A DNA stretch of 46,270 nucleotides from contig JAFDVL010000047.1 of NCBI GenBank assembly GCA_018268995.1, positions 3,590-49,859 of the forward strand, written 5' to 3'. The first letter of the stretch is position 1. Each line of letters opens with the position of its first letter. The notes below the pieces were generated by a model that was not told the origin of the DNA, did not search any database, and saw only the letters and a list, made by a program, of their open reading frames with translations. The translations under genes and the position numbers were made by a program. Shown here piece by piece: positions 8,240 to 16,697 of this stretch. This DNA is from Acidobacteriota bacterium. GTDB lineage: Bacteria; Acidobacteriota; Blastocatellia; RBC074.

Positions 8240-8749
8240 TTACGAACGAGCTGTAGGAATTTGCGAAGCCAATGATTCCAGTTTGTGCAGGTAAGATTTC
8301 GCAGCTTCGCTCCCTTCGGCAGGTGCCCAGGGGGCAAAATCTTTATCGCGTTCCATGACAAAACCGCCAGTTGGATGTCCCTTGACTTCATAAATCACTG
8401 AATCTTCCAACGCAATGAGGGTATGGTAAATTCCAGGTTTGATTTGTAATCCAATATCGCCATTTGACAAGGAAAGAACATGGCTGCGGGAAAGGTCAAA
8501 GTTTCCCGCATCATCAAAAACCAAAATCGCCAGTTTTCCACGCAACAAAAGGAAGGCTTCTGTCTGGTGTTGATCGCCGTGACGATGCGGACAGACGTAC
8601 GTTCCAACAGCCAGCGCATTGAGCATCCGATGGCAATGTTCCCAATCTCCGTCATGAAAACAATGAATTGCACGCAGACGTGGAACCTGATGAGCCCTGG
8701 CTAGGAGGTCATCCAGCAACGTTGTGTCAAAGGTCTGAACGGATTGCAT
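8240..8749 (-). CDS. WbuC-type cupin metalloprotein
   Basis: This 169-aa protein resembles the WbuC family of cupin-fold metalloproteins. HCHRMLNALAVGTYVCPHRH and HQTEAFLLLRGKLAILVFDD form the first cupin motif, with His residues suited to binding a metal. IKPGIYHTLIALEDSVIYEVKGHP forms the second. WbuC proteins are usually found in O-antigen clusters and their reaction is unsettled; here the gene stands alone, away from any sugar-synthesis genes. It is convergent with the tiny ORF at 8070 and lies just downstream of tRNA-Gly on the same strand. Confidence 0.8.
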   Translation of the reverse strand: MQSVQTFDTTLLDDLLARAHQVPRLRAIHCFHDGDWEHCHRMLNALAVGTYVCPHRHGDQHQTEAFLLLRGKLAILVFDDAGNFDLSRSHVLSLSNGDIGLQIKPGIYHTLIALEDSVIYEVKGHPTGGFVMERDKDFAPWAPAEGSEAAKSYLHKLESLASQIPTARS

Positions 8750-8899
8750 AGGCTGAAAAGAGAATTGCGGCGAAAGGCCGTAATGTTCGGTGAGTGGCGT
8801 CTAAACTAAATTGCTTAGCGCACTTCCTCAAGAAACGTCAGGACAAAAGTTCTGACTGTCGCCTTCGCCGCAAAATCGAATTTAAGTAATTATAAGAAC

Positions 8900-8974
8900 T
8901 GGAGCGGGAGACGAGATTTGAACTCGCGACTTCGACCTTGGCAAGGTCGCACTCTACCACTGAGTTACTCCCGC
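8900..8974 (-). tRNA. tRNA-Gly (anticodon GCC), CCA encoded
   Basis: Read on the minus strand, this folds as a full cloverleaf. The acceptor arm GCGGGAG pairs with CTCCCGC, the D arm is ACTC-AGTGGTAGA-GTGC, the anticodon stem GACCT/GTCGA type encloses the loop TTGCCAA with anticodon GCC, and the T arm contains GTTCAAAT. The discriminator base is T and the CCA end is encoded. A good sigma-70-like promoter precedes it. Confidence 0.96.
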
Positions 8975-8992
8975 TCAATCTCAACGGGTGAC

Positions 8993-9021
8993 TTTTTAGC
9001 CGATGGCGGTAATTTTGTCAA
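8993..9021 (-). promoter_or_regulatory. Sigma-70-type promoter for tRNA-Gly
   Basis: On the minus strand, TTGACA (9021-9016) and TAAAAA (8998-8993) are separated by 17 bp. The -35 box is perfect and the -10 box matches 4 of 6. The tRNA 5' end is about 18 bp further on. The promoter overlaps the last codon of yraN. Confidence 0.65.
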
Positions 9022-9488
9022 TACCCTCTCAGCCAATTACTGTGCTCAAATCGTGCCTCAGAAAAATATGATTGCAATATGGTCACTTCCGGGGTTGCAC
9101 TTGCCAGCAGCACGCTTACGACATCAAAACGAAATGCCTCACCACCTAATTGCAAGACGCGCCGATAGATTCGGCTGGTACGGATGATTTGCCGTTGTTT
9201 GCGCCGATCTACGGCTGTCTGGGGTGCAGCAAATTCCTGGCTGGAGCGGGTTTTGACCTCAATAAAACAAAGGATTCCATCGGCGTCATAGGCAATGATG
9301 TCTATTTCGCCAGTGATGATACGCCCATTACGGCTCAGGCCAAGCGGAGCGGTATAATTCGTTGCAACAATGCGATACCCCTGTTTTTTGATGTGGTCTA
9401 TCGCCAATCGCTCACCATAAGCCCCCAGTTCGATTGTTGACCCAAACTCGGCTTTTGCGAGCTGTTTGGTGCCAAAGATTTTCTTCAT
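9018..9488 (-). CDS. yraN: YraN family protein (UPF0102), predicted nuclease fold
   Basis: This 156-aa protein belongs to UPF0102, small proteins with a Holliday-junction-resolvase-like endonuclease fold. The family signature is seen in GAYGERLAIDHIKKQGYRIVATNY, in the acidic ITGEIDIIAYD, and in CFIEVKTRSS with the expected E-x-K pattern, followed by AVDRRKQRQI. A stretch of about 8 residues inside the GEIDII region (APLGLSRNGRIIT) is slightly longer than in enterobacterial YraN. Its cellular job is not firmly known. Its terminal codon overlaps the promoter of tRNA-Gly. Confidence 0.92.
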   Translation of the reverse strand: MKKIFGTKQLAKAEFGSTIELGAYGERLAIDHIKKQGYRIVATNYTAPLGLSRNGRIITGEIDIIAYDADGILCFIEVKTRSSQEFAAPQTAVDRRKQRQIIRTSRIYRRVLQLGGEAFRFDVVSVLLASATPEVTILQSYFSEARFEHSNWLRGY

Positions 9489-9568
9489 GTGCTGTCCCCA
9501 ATTTTTTTATTCCAGGCAGAGCGTTTATACTACCGACTCCTTCAATCTAACAACGGAGATTATCCAAA

Positions 9569-10486
9569 ATGCTGATTCGACTTTGCCTTCTCTTCCCCCT
9601 TTTACTTGGAGCGGCCTCGCTCGCACAAACAGAATCCAGTTACGTGCCGCATCGTGTCTTTGACTCGAAAGAAAAGCGCTTCAGTGATTTTGAAGCAATG
9701 GTGGCTGATCTGTCGCGGGCCGATGTTGTTTTCATTGGGGAACAACATGATGACCCCGGTACACACCGCCTTGAAATTGCGATCCTGGAAGGCATTGCTC
9801 GTCGTCGCAGCAATGTGATTGTCGCCTTGGAAATGTTTGAGCGAGACGTACAACAACACGTGGATGATTATCTTGCAGGCAAAATTCCCGAACAGGATTT
9901 CCTTAAAAATTCACGTCCGTGGCCACGCTACGCAACAGACTACAAACCCTTAATCGAATTTGCCAAAGCGAAAGGCTGGAAGGTAGTAGCAGGAAATGTT
10001 CCCCGGCGATATGCCTCGCAAGTTGGTAAAAGTGGATTGAGTGCAGCTGAAAAATTGCCGGAAGCGGAACGTGGCTTATTGGCGAAGCAATTTTCTTGTC
10101 CTTCAGATGATTATTTCAAGCGCTTTACTGAGGCGATGGGCGGCCATCCGGGCGATAGCAAAGAAGCCCCGAAAATGGACCCGGCAATGGTCGAGCGAAT
10201 GTATCAGGCGCAATGCGTTAAAGATGAAACGATGGCTGAATCTATTGCCAGCGCAGCGACGGCGGCTCCCAACAGTTTGGTGATTCATTACAACGGCGCA
10301 TTTCACTCGGATTTCCGGCTGGGCACCGCAGCGCGAACAAAACAACGATTGCCCAAAGCCAATATCAAAGTCGTGTCTGCCCTTCCCGTGGAAAACCTCG
10401 ACGCTGCCAATGCTGATAAGGATCGTAAGCGTGGAGACTATCTGCTGTTCACACTTCGACCACCCAAAAAAGAAACAAAAAGCTAA
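9569..10486 (+). CDS. ChaN-like haem-binding/iron-regulated protein
   Basis: This 305-aa exported protein matches the ChaN family (Pfam Cofac_haem_bdg), in which some members bind haem at a dimer interface. A signal peptide is visible (LLFPLLLGAASLAQT), with no lipobox Cys. VFIGEQHDDPGTHRLE holds the characteristic Glu/His cluster, VALEMFERDVQQHVDDYL follows, and the C-terminal IHYNGAFHSDFRLG carries another conserved His. A haem or iron role is inferred from the family. Upstream, TATACT at 9526-9531 could be a -10 box, but its -35 region is poor. A strong terminator overlaps the stop codon. Confidence 0.85.
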   Translation: MLIRLCLLFPLLLGAASLAQTESSYVPHRVFDSKEKRFSDFEAMVADLSRADVVFIGEQHDDPGTHRLEIAILEGIARRRSNVIVALEMFERDVQQHVDDYLAGKIPEQDFLKNSRPWPRYATDYKPLIEFAKAKGWKVVAGNVPRRYASQVGKSGLSAAEKLPEAERGLLAKQFSCPSDDYFKRFTEAMGGHPGDSKEAPKMDPAMVERMYQAQCVKDETMAESIASAATAAPNSLVIHYNGAFHSDFRLGTAARTKQRLPKANIKVVSALPVENLDAANADKDRKRGDYLLFTLRPPKKETKS

Positions 10487-10512
10487 AAGGGCAACCCGTG
10501 AGTTGCCCTTTT
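10485..10512. terminator. Bidirectional intrinsic terminator between chaN-like and HEAT genes
   Basis: A perfect 11-bp stem (10485-10495 with 10502-10512) has a 6-nt loop. Its arms begin with AAAA and end with TTTT, so it can terminate both convergent genes. It overlaps the TAA stop of the ChaN-like gene. Confidence 0.88.
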
Positions 10513-10534
10513 GTCAGCCGTCAATTTGTGCAAC

Positions 10535-11662
10535 TTACTTTGCAAAAACTTCTTTGAAAAAGGCCAATGCGCGCTCATCTCCGCTTTGTCCAAGCCAGAA
10601 GATTGCTTGCTTACGGACAGCCAGATTCTGATGCGATTTGGCGATTTTGATTAGCAGTGGAATCGCCTCGTCCTTGTTTCGCTGCCCGATGGCAAAGACG
10701 GCCTGCTTTTGGACTTCGGTGTCTTCACCTGTTTTTTCGACTACATCAGTCAAGTATTTCAGACTGCGATCCCCTGCCTTTTGCCCCAGCCAAAACATTG
10801 ACTGTTTTCTCAACTCACGGTCTTGATCATTGCTGGCAACATTGATGAGAAAGTCTACGGCGGCGTCTTTGTTTTCATTGATTGAGGTGGCAAAAATGAG
10901 TTGTCGCTTCAACTCTCGTGGCGTGACCTGGCTATACAAGGATTGCAATGTCTGCAAGGCGGCTTTGTCTTTGCTGATCCCAATGCCAAATGCAGCCTGT
11001 TTGCGAACTTCGATTGGTTCTTGCTCGTCGCGTACAATCCCAGCGAGGAACTCCCGCTCCCCTTCCACTTGTCCAAGCCAAAAGATCGCCGTCTTGCGAA
11101 CTTTTTCTGGATTATTTTTGAGTGACAGCGATTTGAGAATCCCGCCTACGCTCTTGTCATCGTGCAGAGCAATAGCCTGCGTTGCACGATCTTTCAGGCG
11201 ATCATCACTTTGTTTCTCAATAATGCCTTTGAGAAAAGTCAGACTTTCATCGTTGCTGCCGCGACCAAGCCAATAAACCGGATAGCCAGTGTATTCACGC
11301 TTCCGTTCCAGGTTGTAAATCTCAAGGCGGGCAATTGTGCTTCCATCAGGCTCAGACAAAATGAAGACGCCCAGATTGCGCGTTTCATAATTGCTGCCAA
11401 GGCTCACACCGTTAACCCAAAAGCTATTGTTGCTGTTGTACCCATCCATATCCATTGCAATACCAGCACGAACGTCAAACGAATACGCCATCCAGAATCT
11501 TGTTGCCTTCGACTGCCCTTGTCTCACGGCAGCATCCGTTTTGGCGTTGAGCGTAGAGCCTTCAATCGGAATGAATTGTGCTGAAGGCGCGGGCGTTTGC
11601 GCTTTGACGACACTGGCAATAAAAGCCAGGATAAAAATGACAAGGGCGACTATTGCTTGCAT
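10535..11662 (-). CDS. Secreted HEAT-repeat protein
   Basis: This 375-aa protein has a signal peptide (MQAIVALVIFILAFIAS to VKAQ). An N-terminal domain of about 120 residues contains YSFDVRAGIAMDMDGYN and LGRGSNDESL. At least six HEAT-like helical repeats of about 31 residues follow, several marked by R-K-x-A-I-F-W-L-G-Q (for example RKTAIFWLGQ and RKQAIFWLGQ). Such repeats make a protein-binding solenoid in the periplasm; the partner is unknown. ATG 11662 was chosen for the signal peptide and the GGAG upstream; the longer frame to 11761 starts with non-signal sequence. It is the last gene of an ECF sigma/anti-sigma cassette. Confidence 0.85.
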   Translation of the reverse strand: MQAIVALVIFILAFIASVVKAQTPAPSAQFIPIEGSTLNAKTDAAVRQGQSKATRFWMAYSFDVRAGIAMDMDGYNSNNSFWVNGVSLGSNYETRNLGVFILSEPDGSTIARLEIYNLERKREYTGYPVYWLGRGSNDESLTFLKGIIEKQSDDRLKDRATQAIALHDDKSVGGILKSLSLKNNPEKVRKTAIFWLGQVEGEREFLAGIVRDEQEPIEVRKQAAFGIGISKDKAALQTLQSLYSQVTPRELKRQLIFATSINENKDAAVDFLINVASNDQDRELRKQSMFWLGQKAGDRSLKYLTDVVEKTGEDTEVQKQAVFAIGQRNKDEAIPLLIKIAKSHQNLAVRKQAIFWLGQSGDERALAFFKEVFAK

Positions 11663-11726
11663 AACGATCTCCACAAAAAGCTGTTTGTCTGGTCGTGGCT
11701 GCCGAAAGCAAACGCACTTCCCCTTT

Positions 11727-11748
11727 GCCGGACAGCTAACTGTCCGGC
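11727..11748. other. Perfect hairpin between the two HEAT genes
   Basis: A 9-bp perfect stem with a 4-nt loop (11727-11735 with 11740-11748) lies between the stop of the larger HEAT gene and the start of the smaller one. No T-tract follows on the minus strand. It may be an mRNA-stability or processing structure that sets the ratio of the two proteins, or a small dispersed repeat. Confidence 0.55.
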
Positions 11749-11783
11749 GAGAGGAAATCATTTGTTCAGGCGGGAGGTGAAAG

Positions 11784-13511
11784 TTACTTCAGAATGTCTT
11801 CCAGGAACTTCGATGCATCTGGATCGTTGCTCTGGCCTAAGTAAACGACGGCCTTTTTGCGCAACGCTACAGATGAATCGGACTTGGCCACTTGCATTAA
11901 CTTCTGCAAGGCTTCTTTGGATTTCGATTGGCTGAAAGCATAGAGCATCTGGCTTTTCATCGCTTCATCGCTTTCGCCATCGTAAAGGCCGAGCAACGCC
12001 TTGGCCGCTTTCTCAGCGCGTTCGGCAGTTGTTTTCTCAGACCGCCCGGCTAAATCACCAGCCCAGGCAATCGCTGGGGCAGTAGCGCCAAGAGCATTTT
12101 GTCCGCCCACGGCTCGTGGAGTAACAAGGTAGCGCGAGCCACGACTTGCCATTTGTGAGAGGCTGAAAATGACTTGCTTGCGAACCTTGGGGCTTTTATC
12201 AGCTTGATACAGTTTCACCAACTCATCTACCAAGCTGGCGTCGCCGCGATTGTCGAGCCATTGGATTGCCTGCACGCGCAAATCTTCGTTGCTGTTGTTG
12301 CGAGCAATTTCCAAGAGTTTTTGCCGTGCTTTGGCATTTGAGCTGCGCGACAAAGCGTAAATGGCGTACTTTTTAATGTCAGGATCAGATTCTGAATCAT
12401 ATACCTGAATGATGCGATCAATAGAAGTGTCATCATTACGATCACCTAGTAAATACAGGGCGTCGCGGCGAATCAGAGGAGATTTGGCGGACAAGGCGAG
12501 ATTGCCAACCATATCCTTTGCACGTTGACTGCGATGGCGCGACAAAGCGGACAACGCGGCTTTTGCCACATCTGGGTCTTCGGCTTTCGTGGCCAAATCC
12601 AACAGCAAATCAAAGACCTTTTCGTCGTCCACATTGCCCAGCGAATAAATCGCCGTGCGTCGCAATTTCGGATCAGATTGATTGCGCACTAAATCAAGCA
12701 ACAGTGGAGTGCTATTCGAGCCACGATACTGACTCAACAATCGGATCGCAGATTCCTTCAAGCCAGTGCTCGCCTTGGAATCATTTTTGAGAATATCAGC
12801 GATGTAAGGTATGGCGCGTTCGGGATTTGACTGCATCAAACTTTGCAACGCAATCGCTTTGATTTCATCCTTCTCATCCATCTTACTGGATTGACCGGGA
12901 ACGGTGACGAAAGTAAATCCACCGGCACTTGCGATGTTAACTTCAACTGGTGGGAATGGAGTATAAATATCTGCAACCGGCGCGGCAGGCGCAACCTGAG
13001 GCGTTGGGATCGTGGTTGCCACTTGCCCGCCAACCGCAACAGGGCGCGCAGGAGGTGGCATAGTCGCTCCGATTGCCTGTGCAACCAAATCGTCATTGCC
13101 CAAGGCAGGAGCCATTTCAATTCGCATTGCAGTTGCATCACGAACCCAACTGGATTTGGGATATGCCACAACCAGCTTTTGCAAAGTGGCATCGGCCTCT
13201 CGCATTCGTCCCTGCTTCTTGAGCGAAAAAGCCAACCAATAGTAAGCCGCATCAACGTTCTTGCTGGTCGGATAAGCGGTGATGTATTCCTTGAATTGTC
13301 TCGCAGCCGCATCGTATTTATCTTCTTCGATCAGGTCGCGTCCGACGCGAAACACTTTTGTGGAGGCATCACTGGCGTTGTTGGTTTGCACAAAGCGATT
13401 CAGTTTCGTCCAATCAGGCGAAACAAACTGTCCCAGACTGGGCGTAATTGTCAGGCCAGCCAACGCAACCGAGGTCAGGAAAATTGTAGGGAGATGATTT
13501 CGTCGTGACAT
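11784..13511 (-). CDS. Secreted TPR plus HEAT-repeat protein
   Basis: This 575-aa exported protein starts with a signal peptide (to about residue 28, SLGQF). Two TPR-like or YbgF-like repeats follow near residues 45-130 (DKYDAAARQFKEYITAYP, then GRMREADATLQKLVVAYP), then a Pro/Ala/Val-rich linker (about 145-200). The rest is roughly ten HEAT repeats (KLRRTAIYSLGN, LIRRDALYLLGD, KVRKQVIFSLSQ). It should form a long binding solenoid in the periplasm or at the outer membrane. ATG 13511 is preceded by AAGGAA; the frame extends to 13541. It lies 67 bp after the anti-sigma gene and is likely coregulated with it. Confidence 0.87.
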   Translation of the reverse strand: MSRRNHLPTIFLTSVALAGLTITPSLGQFVSPDWTKLNRFVQTNNASDASTKVFRVGRDLIEEDKYDAAARQFKEYITAYPTSKNVDAAYYWLAFSLKKQGRMREADATLQKLVVAYPKSSWVRDATAMRIEMAPALGNDDLVAQAIGATMPPPARPVAVGGQVATTIPTPQVAPAAPVADIYTPFPPVEVNIASAGGFTFVTVPGQSSKMDEKDEIKAIALQSLMQSNPERAIPYIADILKNDSKASTGLKESAIRLLSQYRGSNSTPLLLDLVRNQSDPKLRRTAIYSLGNVDDEKVFDLLLDLATKAEDPDVAKAALSALSRHRSQRAKDMVGNLALSAKSPLIRRDALYLLGDRNDDTSIDRIIQVYDSESDPDIKKYAIYALSRSSNAKARQKLLEIARNNSNEDLRVQAIQWLDNRGDASLVDELVKLYQADKSPKVRKQVIFSLSQMASRGSRYLVTPRAVGGQNALGATAPAIAWAGDLAGRSEKTTAERAEKAAKALLGLYDGESDEAMKSQMLYAFSQSKSKEALQKLMQVAKSDSSVALRKKAVVYLGQSNDPDASKFLEDILK

Positions 13512-13578
13512 AAACAGGTTCCTTTTCTTATGCATTGCCACTGAGAAAAACGTGATCTTTGTGGCGAATTACTTCAAA

Positions 13579-14496
13579 TTACTCAGCCAGTGCGACGGTC
13601 ACAGGGGTAGCATAAAGCTGTAACCGCGCGACGATTTCTTTTTTCTGGATTCGTTCTTTAATCGGGTCAACATCGTCTGCCGTGGGTCGTGTGGGCAGGT
13701 TTCCGATGTCGAGTAAAAGCGATTCCAGGCTGCTTAACATTTCTTCTGTCGGCCAGTCGCCGCGCGTTTCAGCTTCACGCCGCAGCAAAATATTGCGATA
13801 CACCAGATTGCGTGCCTGCTTCTTTTCATATGTAAGATCAAAGATGGTGTTGTTGGTCGGGCTGCTATTGCGGAACGACCGAAGTAGCCGCTGGGCGCGC
13901 TCAAGATGCTGAATGGTTGCTGAACCTTCCGTGGACATTGAAGCCAGTGCCATCATTGGGTTTGGGTCTAAAAGCATATATGGCTTTTTGCCCGGTGGAC
14001 GCGAAGGCTCCTTACGCTCTGGTTTAGCAGGCTTATCCAGCTTTCGCTTATTTCTCGGTTGGGTTCGTGGTTCTTCACCCTCTCGATCCTGCATCGAACC
14101 TGGTTTCATGACACCTGAGGCCACTTCCTGAACTGGTGTACCTTCTGATGATTGAGATGCCCGTCGGCTCCAGGCCAGACTGAACATTAAAATTAGCAAT
14201 AGGGCGGCAGCGGGGATCAACCACAACGGACGGCTAAACCATTGCTGCCAGCGGGACGGGCGTTGCTCCTGCGCGAGTTTCACGCGTAATGTTGCTTCGT
14301 ATCCTGCCCAGTAATCTTCCGCAGGCTCAAGAGAAGTTGAGGCCTGATCGAAGAGACCCATTGCCTCTTTGAGCGAGAGATACTGGTCAAGACAAGTCCG
14401 ACAATCAACCAGCTCAGATGGCAAGGTTGGTGCTGAATCATCGAACAGCCAGTCCGTCATTTGCTGTTGAGTTTTCCGGCAATCATGTAACTTCAT
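13579..14496 (-). CDS. Single-pass anti-sigma factor with putative zinc-binding N terminus
   Basis: This 305-aa membrane protein directly follows an ECF sigma gene. The N terminus has His4, Cys6 and C32-x2-C35, a zf-HC2-like arrangement that would bind zinc and hold the sigma factor. One membrane span lies near residues 90-110 (LWLIPAAALLLILMFSLAW). The outside part is long, with a Lys/Arg/Pro-rich stretch and helical segments containing SFRNSSPTNNTIFDLTYEKK. The spacing between His and the Cys pair is longer than the standard H-x3-C-x2-C, so zinc binding is likely rather than certain. The gap to the sigma gene is 46 bp. Confidence 0.8.
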   Translation of the reverse strand: MKLHDCRKTQQQMTDWLFDDSAPTLPSELVDCRTCLDQYLSLKEAMGLFDQASTSLEPAEDYWAGYEATLRVKLAQEQRPSRWQQWFSRPLWLIPAAALLLILMFSLAWSRRASQSSEGTPVQEVASGVMKPGSMQDREGEEPRTQPRNKRKLDKPAKPERKEPSRPPGKKPYMLLDPNPMMALASMSTEGSATIQHLERAQRLLRSFRNSSPTNNTIFDLTYEKKQARNLVYRNILLRREAETRGDWPTEEMLSSLESLLLDIGNLPTRPTADDVDPIKERIQKKEIVARLQLYATPVTVALAE

Positions 14497-14542
14497 AATT
14501 TTTAGTCAGGGGCACGCCCTGCTCGGCTCGGACCCATTGAAC

Positions 14543-15157
14543 CTAACAGTTCGCACCCCGACCCTCGGGAAATTCACAAAGCTTTCGGGAAAGGGGTGCC
14601 TCCTCAGACGCCCCGGATCGAATTCCCAATTGTTCACGTAATTTTGTTACCGTACGGAACAACGCTTTTTTGATCGTGCCAACCGACACGCCGCAAGTGG
14701 AGGCAATTTCGTCATACGTCATGCCTTCTCGATGCTTAAGCAGGAAAATCAAGCGTTCCCGCGCCGATAAATCACCAAGCGCCTGAAACACCTGATCCAC
14801 CAGCATGCGCTGATGCAGCGACTGCTCGATATGCAACGGCAGTTCGACATCTTCCAGAGATAATCGGTCACTTGAAGTTTTCCCAACCGCCCAAAAATGC
14901 GAACGTTGCTGATTCAGCAAGGTGTTCACGGTAATTTGGCGCAACCAGGTGTAAAAGCTCGCCTCGCCTTTGAAATCAGGCAAGGCGCGATAGGCTTTCA
15001 ACCAGACTTCCTGCGATAGATCCTCCGCATCCATCGGGTTCCGCGTGTAATACAGTGCCAACGAATAGATGCGGCGCTGATAGGTGCGGGTGAGGCCACA
15101 AAAAGCCTCCCTGTCACCGGATTGTGCGCGTTTAATCAATTCGTCTTCAGTACTCAC
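14543..15157 (-). CDS. ECF-type RNA polymerase sigma factor
   Basis: This 204-aa sigma factor has region 2 near residues 22-90 (NPMDAEDLSQEVWLKAYRAL, then FYTWLRQITVNTLLNQQR) and region 4 near 130-180 (LGDLSARERLIFLLKHREGM, then YDEIASTCGVSVGTIKKALF with the helix-turn-helix). There is no region 1 or 3, as in ECF factors. The start is GTG 15157, with GGGTGG 7 nt upstream. The C-terminal tail of about 25 residues, ending in Cys, is unusual. It heads a minus-strand set with an anti-sigma gene and two secreted HEAT proteins, which are the likely regulon core. Confidence 0.93.
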   Translation of the reverse strand: MSTEDELIKRAQSGDREAFCGLTRTYQRRIYSLALYYTRNPMDAEDLSQEVWLKAYRALPDFKGEASFYTWLRQITVNTLLNQQRSHFWAVGKTSSDRLSLEDVELPLHIEQSLHQRMLVDQVFQALGDLSARERLIFLLKHREGMTYDEIASTCGVSVGTIKKALFRTVTKLREQLGIRSGASEEAPLSRKLCEFPEGRGANC

Positions 15158-15241
15158 TGGGGAACCACCCTTTGCGTAATGTCATGCTTATAGACACGTC
15201 TTACGAAAATTGGTTGGCAATGGATATAAATTTTCGCAGAA

Positions 15242-15306
15242 ATATTTTAGGGCTTCTTGTAAAGAACGCCTAAAGCGATGTGTTCTCTACAAAAAGCCCT
15301 AAATAT
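15242..15306. repeat. Imperfect 25-bp inverted repeat upstream of the ECF sigma gene
   Basis: The arms at 15242-15267 and 15282-15306 match over about 25 bp with one extra T and two mismatches; the loop is 14 nt. It lies 85 bp before the sigma gene start, between that gene and the HDOD gene. On the plus strand it ends in an AT-rich, not T-rich, sequence. It could be a terminator for transcription from the HDOD gene, a leader structure for the sigma operon, or a short inverted-repeat element. Confidence 0.6.
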
Positions 15307-15360
15307 CAGTAAGGGTGATTAAAGTTGGGAAAGAGAAATTAAAAACAATCGAGGGGAAAC

Positions 15361-15407
15361 CGCTGAAGAAGATGGTTGAGTCTGAGGGGGAGCAGTCTTC
15401 TTCAGCG
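15361..15407 (-). terminator. Hairpin after the HDOD gene, probable terminator
   Basis: A perfect 12-bp stem (15361-15372 with 15396-15407, 23-nt loop) lies 19 bp beyond the HDOD stop codon. On the minus strand it is followed by GGTTTCCCC, a weak T-tract. Position and stem strength make transcription termination the best guess. Confidence 0.5.
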
Positions 15408-15425
15408 TTTCAGAACTATTTGTTG

Positions 15426-16697
15426 TTAGCCCATCGCCATTTGTAAGGCATACAGCTGGCAATCTGGAACCAGTTCGAATATCTGTTGGATTTGCTCTGC
15501 ACTGAGATTCAAGGCCTGTGCCGCCGGATGATCAAGCCAGGTCACTTCTGAAACGGCCATTGCCATACTGTTATCTGAGGATTCGTTGATGCCTTTCATA
15601 TCCAGCAGAATTGCATCACAAAGACTTGCGGCGGCAACATAAACTGAATGCTCCGACGTTGCAGTCAAAGTATGGTGATAGGTGATGGCTTCCAGGACGG
15701 GAGCAGGCAGTTTCCAACGTGCTCCGACAATGCCGCCGACCTTCGGATGATAGGTTTCCATCACATCATCAATAATCTTTCTGGGCGTTGCTTGATACTC
15801 AGGTTTCTTTTGCATCAATTCATAAATCAGGGAAAGCAGGATGAGCTTTCCGAAATCAATCATCAAGCCGCACAGGAATGCCTGTTCGCGATCAATGCGC
15901 AGCATCGAAGCGATGGAACGCGACAACAAGGCACATGCCAATGAGTGCTGCCAAATTCGTTTGCGATCCTCAAGGAAGATGTCGCGTCCGGTGACCACAC
16001 TTTGCAAAGAGAGCGTCAAGACAAGATTGGTTACAGCCTGTGCGCCGATATGCTGGATTGCCTGTGGTACAGTATCAATATTGTGCCCGCGACTGTAAAA
16101 GGCAGAATTTGCGTGCTTGAGCAACTGTGCCGTGATGATCGGATCGGTCACAATAACTTCGCTTAAGTCCCGCAGCGAATAGTTTTCGCGTTGTGTAATG
16201 TCGAGCACGCGATTAACCACTGTCGGCAAGAGAGGAACTTTAAATTCTCCCTTGAGCAACTGCCCGACGACCGCCATGCGCAACCCGTGCGCATAATGAA
16301 ATTCTTCTGTTTCAAGTTGGGTTCGGTTGGTGGTATTTCCCGTCCGACGTCCCTCTTCTGCTTCTTCGTCCATCTCACGATAAGTGTCCAAAACCAACTG
16401 AAGCGGACTGAGATGTAAATTAACATTTGCCACCTCGCCCGGTACCAGATCATCGGCAAAAGCGAAGCGGCCATTTTCCCATTGCAGCGTATCTTTCACG
16501 ATGACGCGAACACTTTGCTCGCTATCCAGCGTGTGATAGTTCGAGGATAAAGCCGTAGCGATTTCTCCGTTATTAAAAACGAATTGCTGTTTGGCGATAT
16601 TGCTATCAATACTTAAGGTTCCCGTTTTATGAACAACTTCCAGCCACTGAAATAAATCAGGTAGTGGCATGGTTTGAATTTCCCCTTGCAGACTCAT
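15426..16697 (-). CDS. DUF4388 (PATAN)-HDOD signalling protein
   Basis: This 423-aa cytoplasmic protein has an N-terminal DUF4388/PATAN domain (about 1-115; MPLPDLFQWLEVVHKTGTLS is the typical start, then FVFNNGEIATA) joined to an HDOD domain (about 150-345; LPTVVNRVLDI, ADPIIT-like VTDPIITAQLLKHANSAFY, GLMIDFGKLILL). HDOD domains resemble HD phosphohydrolases but usually lack the catalytic pair and act in signalling, often in motility or biofilm control. The target is unknown. AAGGGAG lies just upstream of ATG 16697. A sigma-70-type promoter lies about 180 bp upstream, and hairpins follow the stop. Confidence 0.88.
   Translation of the reverse strand: MSLQGEIQTMPLPDLFQWLEVVHKTGTLSIDSNIAKQQFVFNNGEIATALSSNYHTLDSEQSVRVIVKDTLQWENGRFAFADDLVPGEVANVNLHLSPLQLVLDTYREMDEEAEEGRRTGNTTNRTQLETEEFHYAHGLRMAVVGQLLKGEFKVPLLPTVVNRVLDITQRENYSLRDLSEVIVTDPIITAQLLKHANSAFYSRGHNIDTVPQAIQHIGAQAVTNLVLTLSLQSVVTGRDIFLEDRKRIWQHSLACALLSRSIASMLRIDREQAFLCGLMIDFGKLILLSLIYELMQKKPEYQATPRKIIDDVMETYHPKVGGIVGARWKLPAPVLEAITYHHTLTATSEHSVYVAAASLCDAILLDMKGINESSDNSMAMAVSEVTWLDHPAAQALNLSAEQIQQIFELVPDCQLYALQMAMG

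Noticed and set aside
8918..9187. 89-codon plus-strand frame across the tRNA-Gly gene
   Set aside because: It overlaps a complete tRNA cloverleaf, its promoter and yraN; coding is implausible.
12843..13508. 221-codon plus-strand frame opposite the TPR-HEAT gene
   Set aside because: Its translation has no recognisable domain, while the minus-strand frame has a signal peptide and clear repeats.
10535..13511. DNA-level tandem repeats in the HEAT genes
   Set aside because: The similarity is at protein level (about 31-residue helical repeats) and too diverged in DNA to be a nucleotide repeat array.
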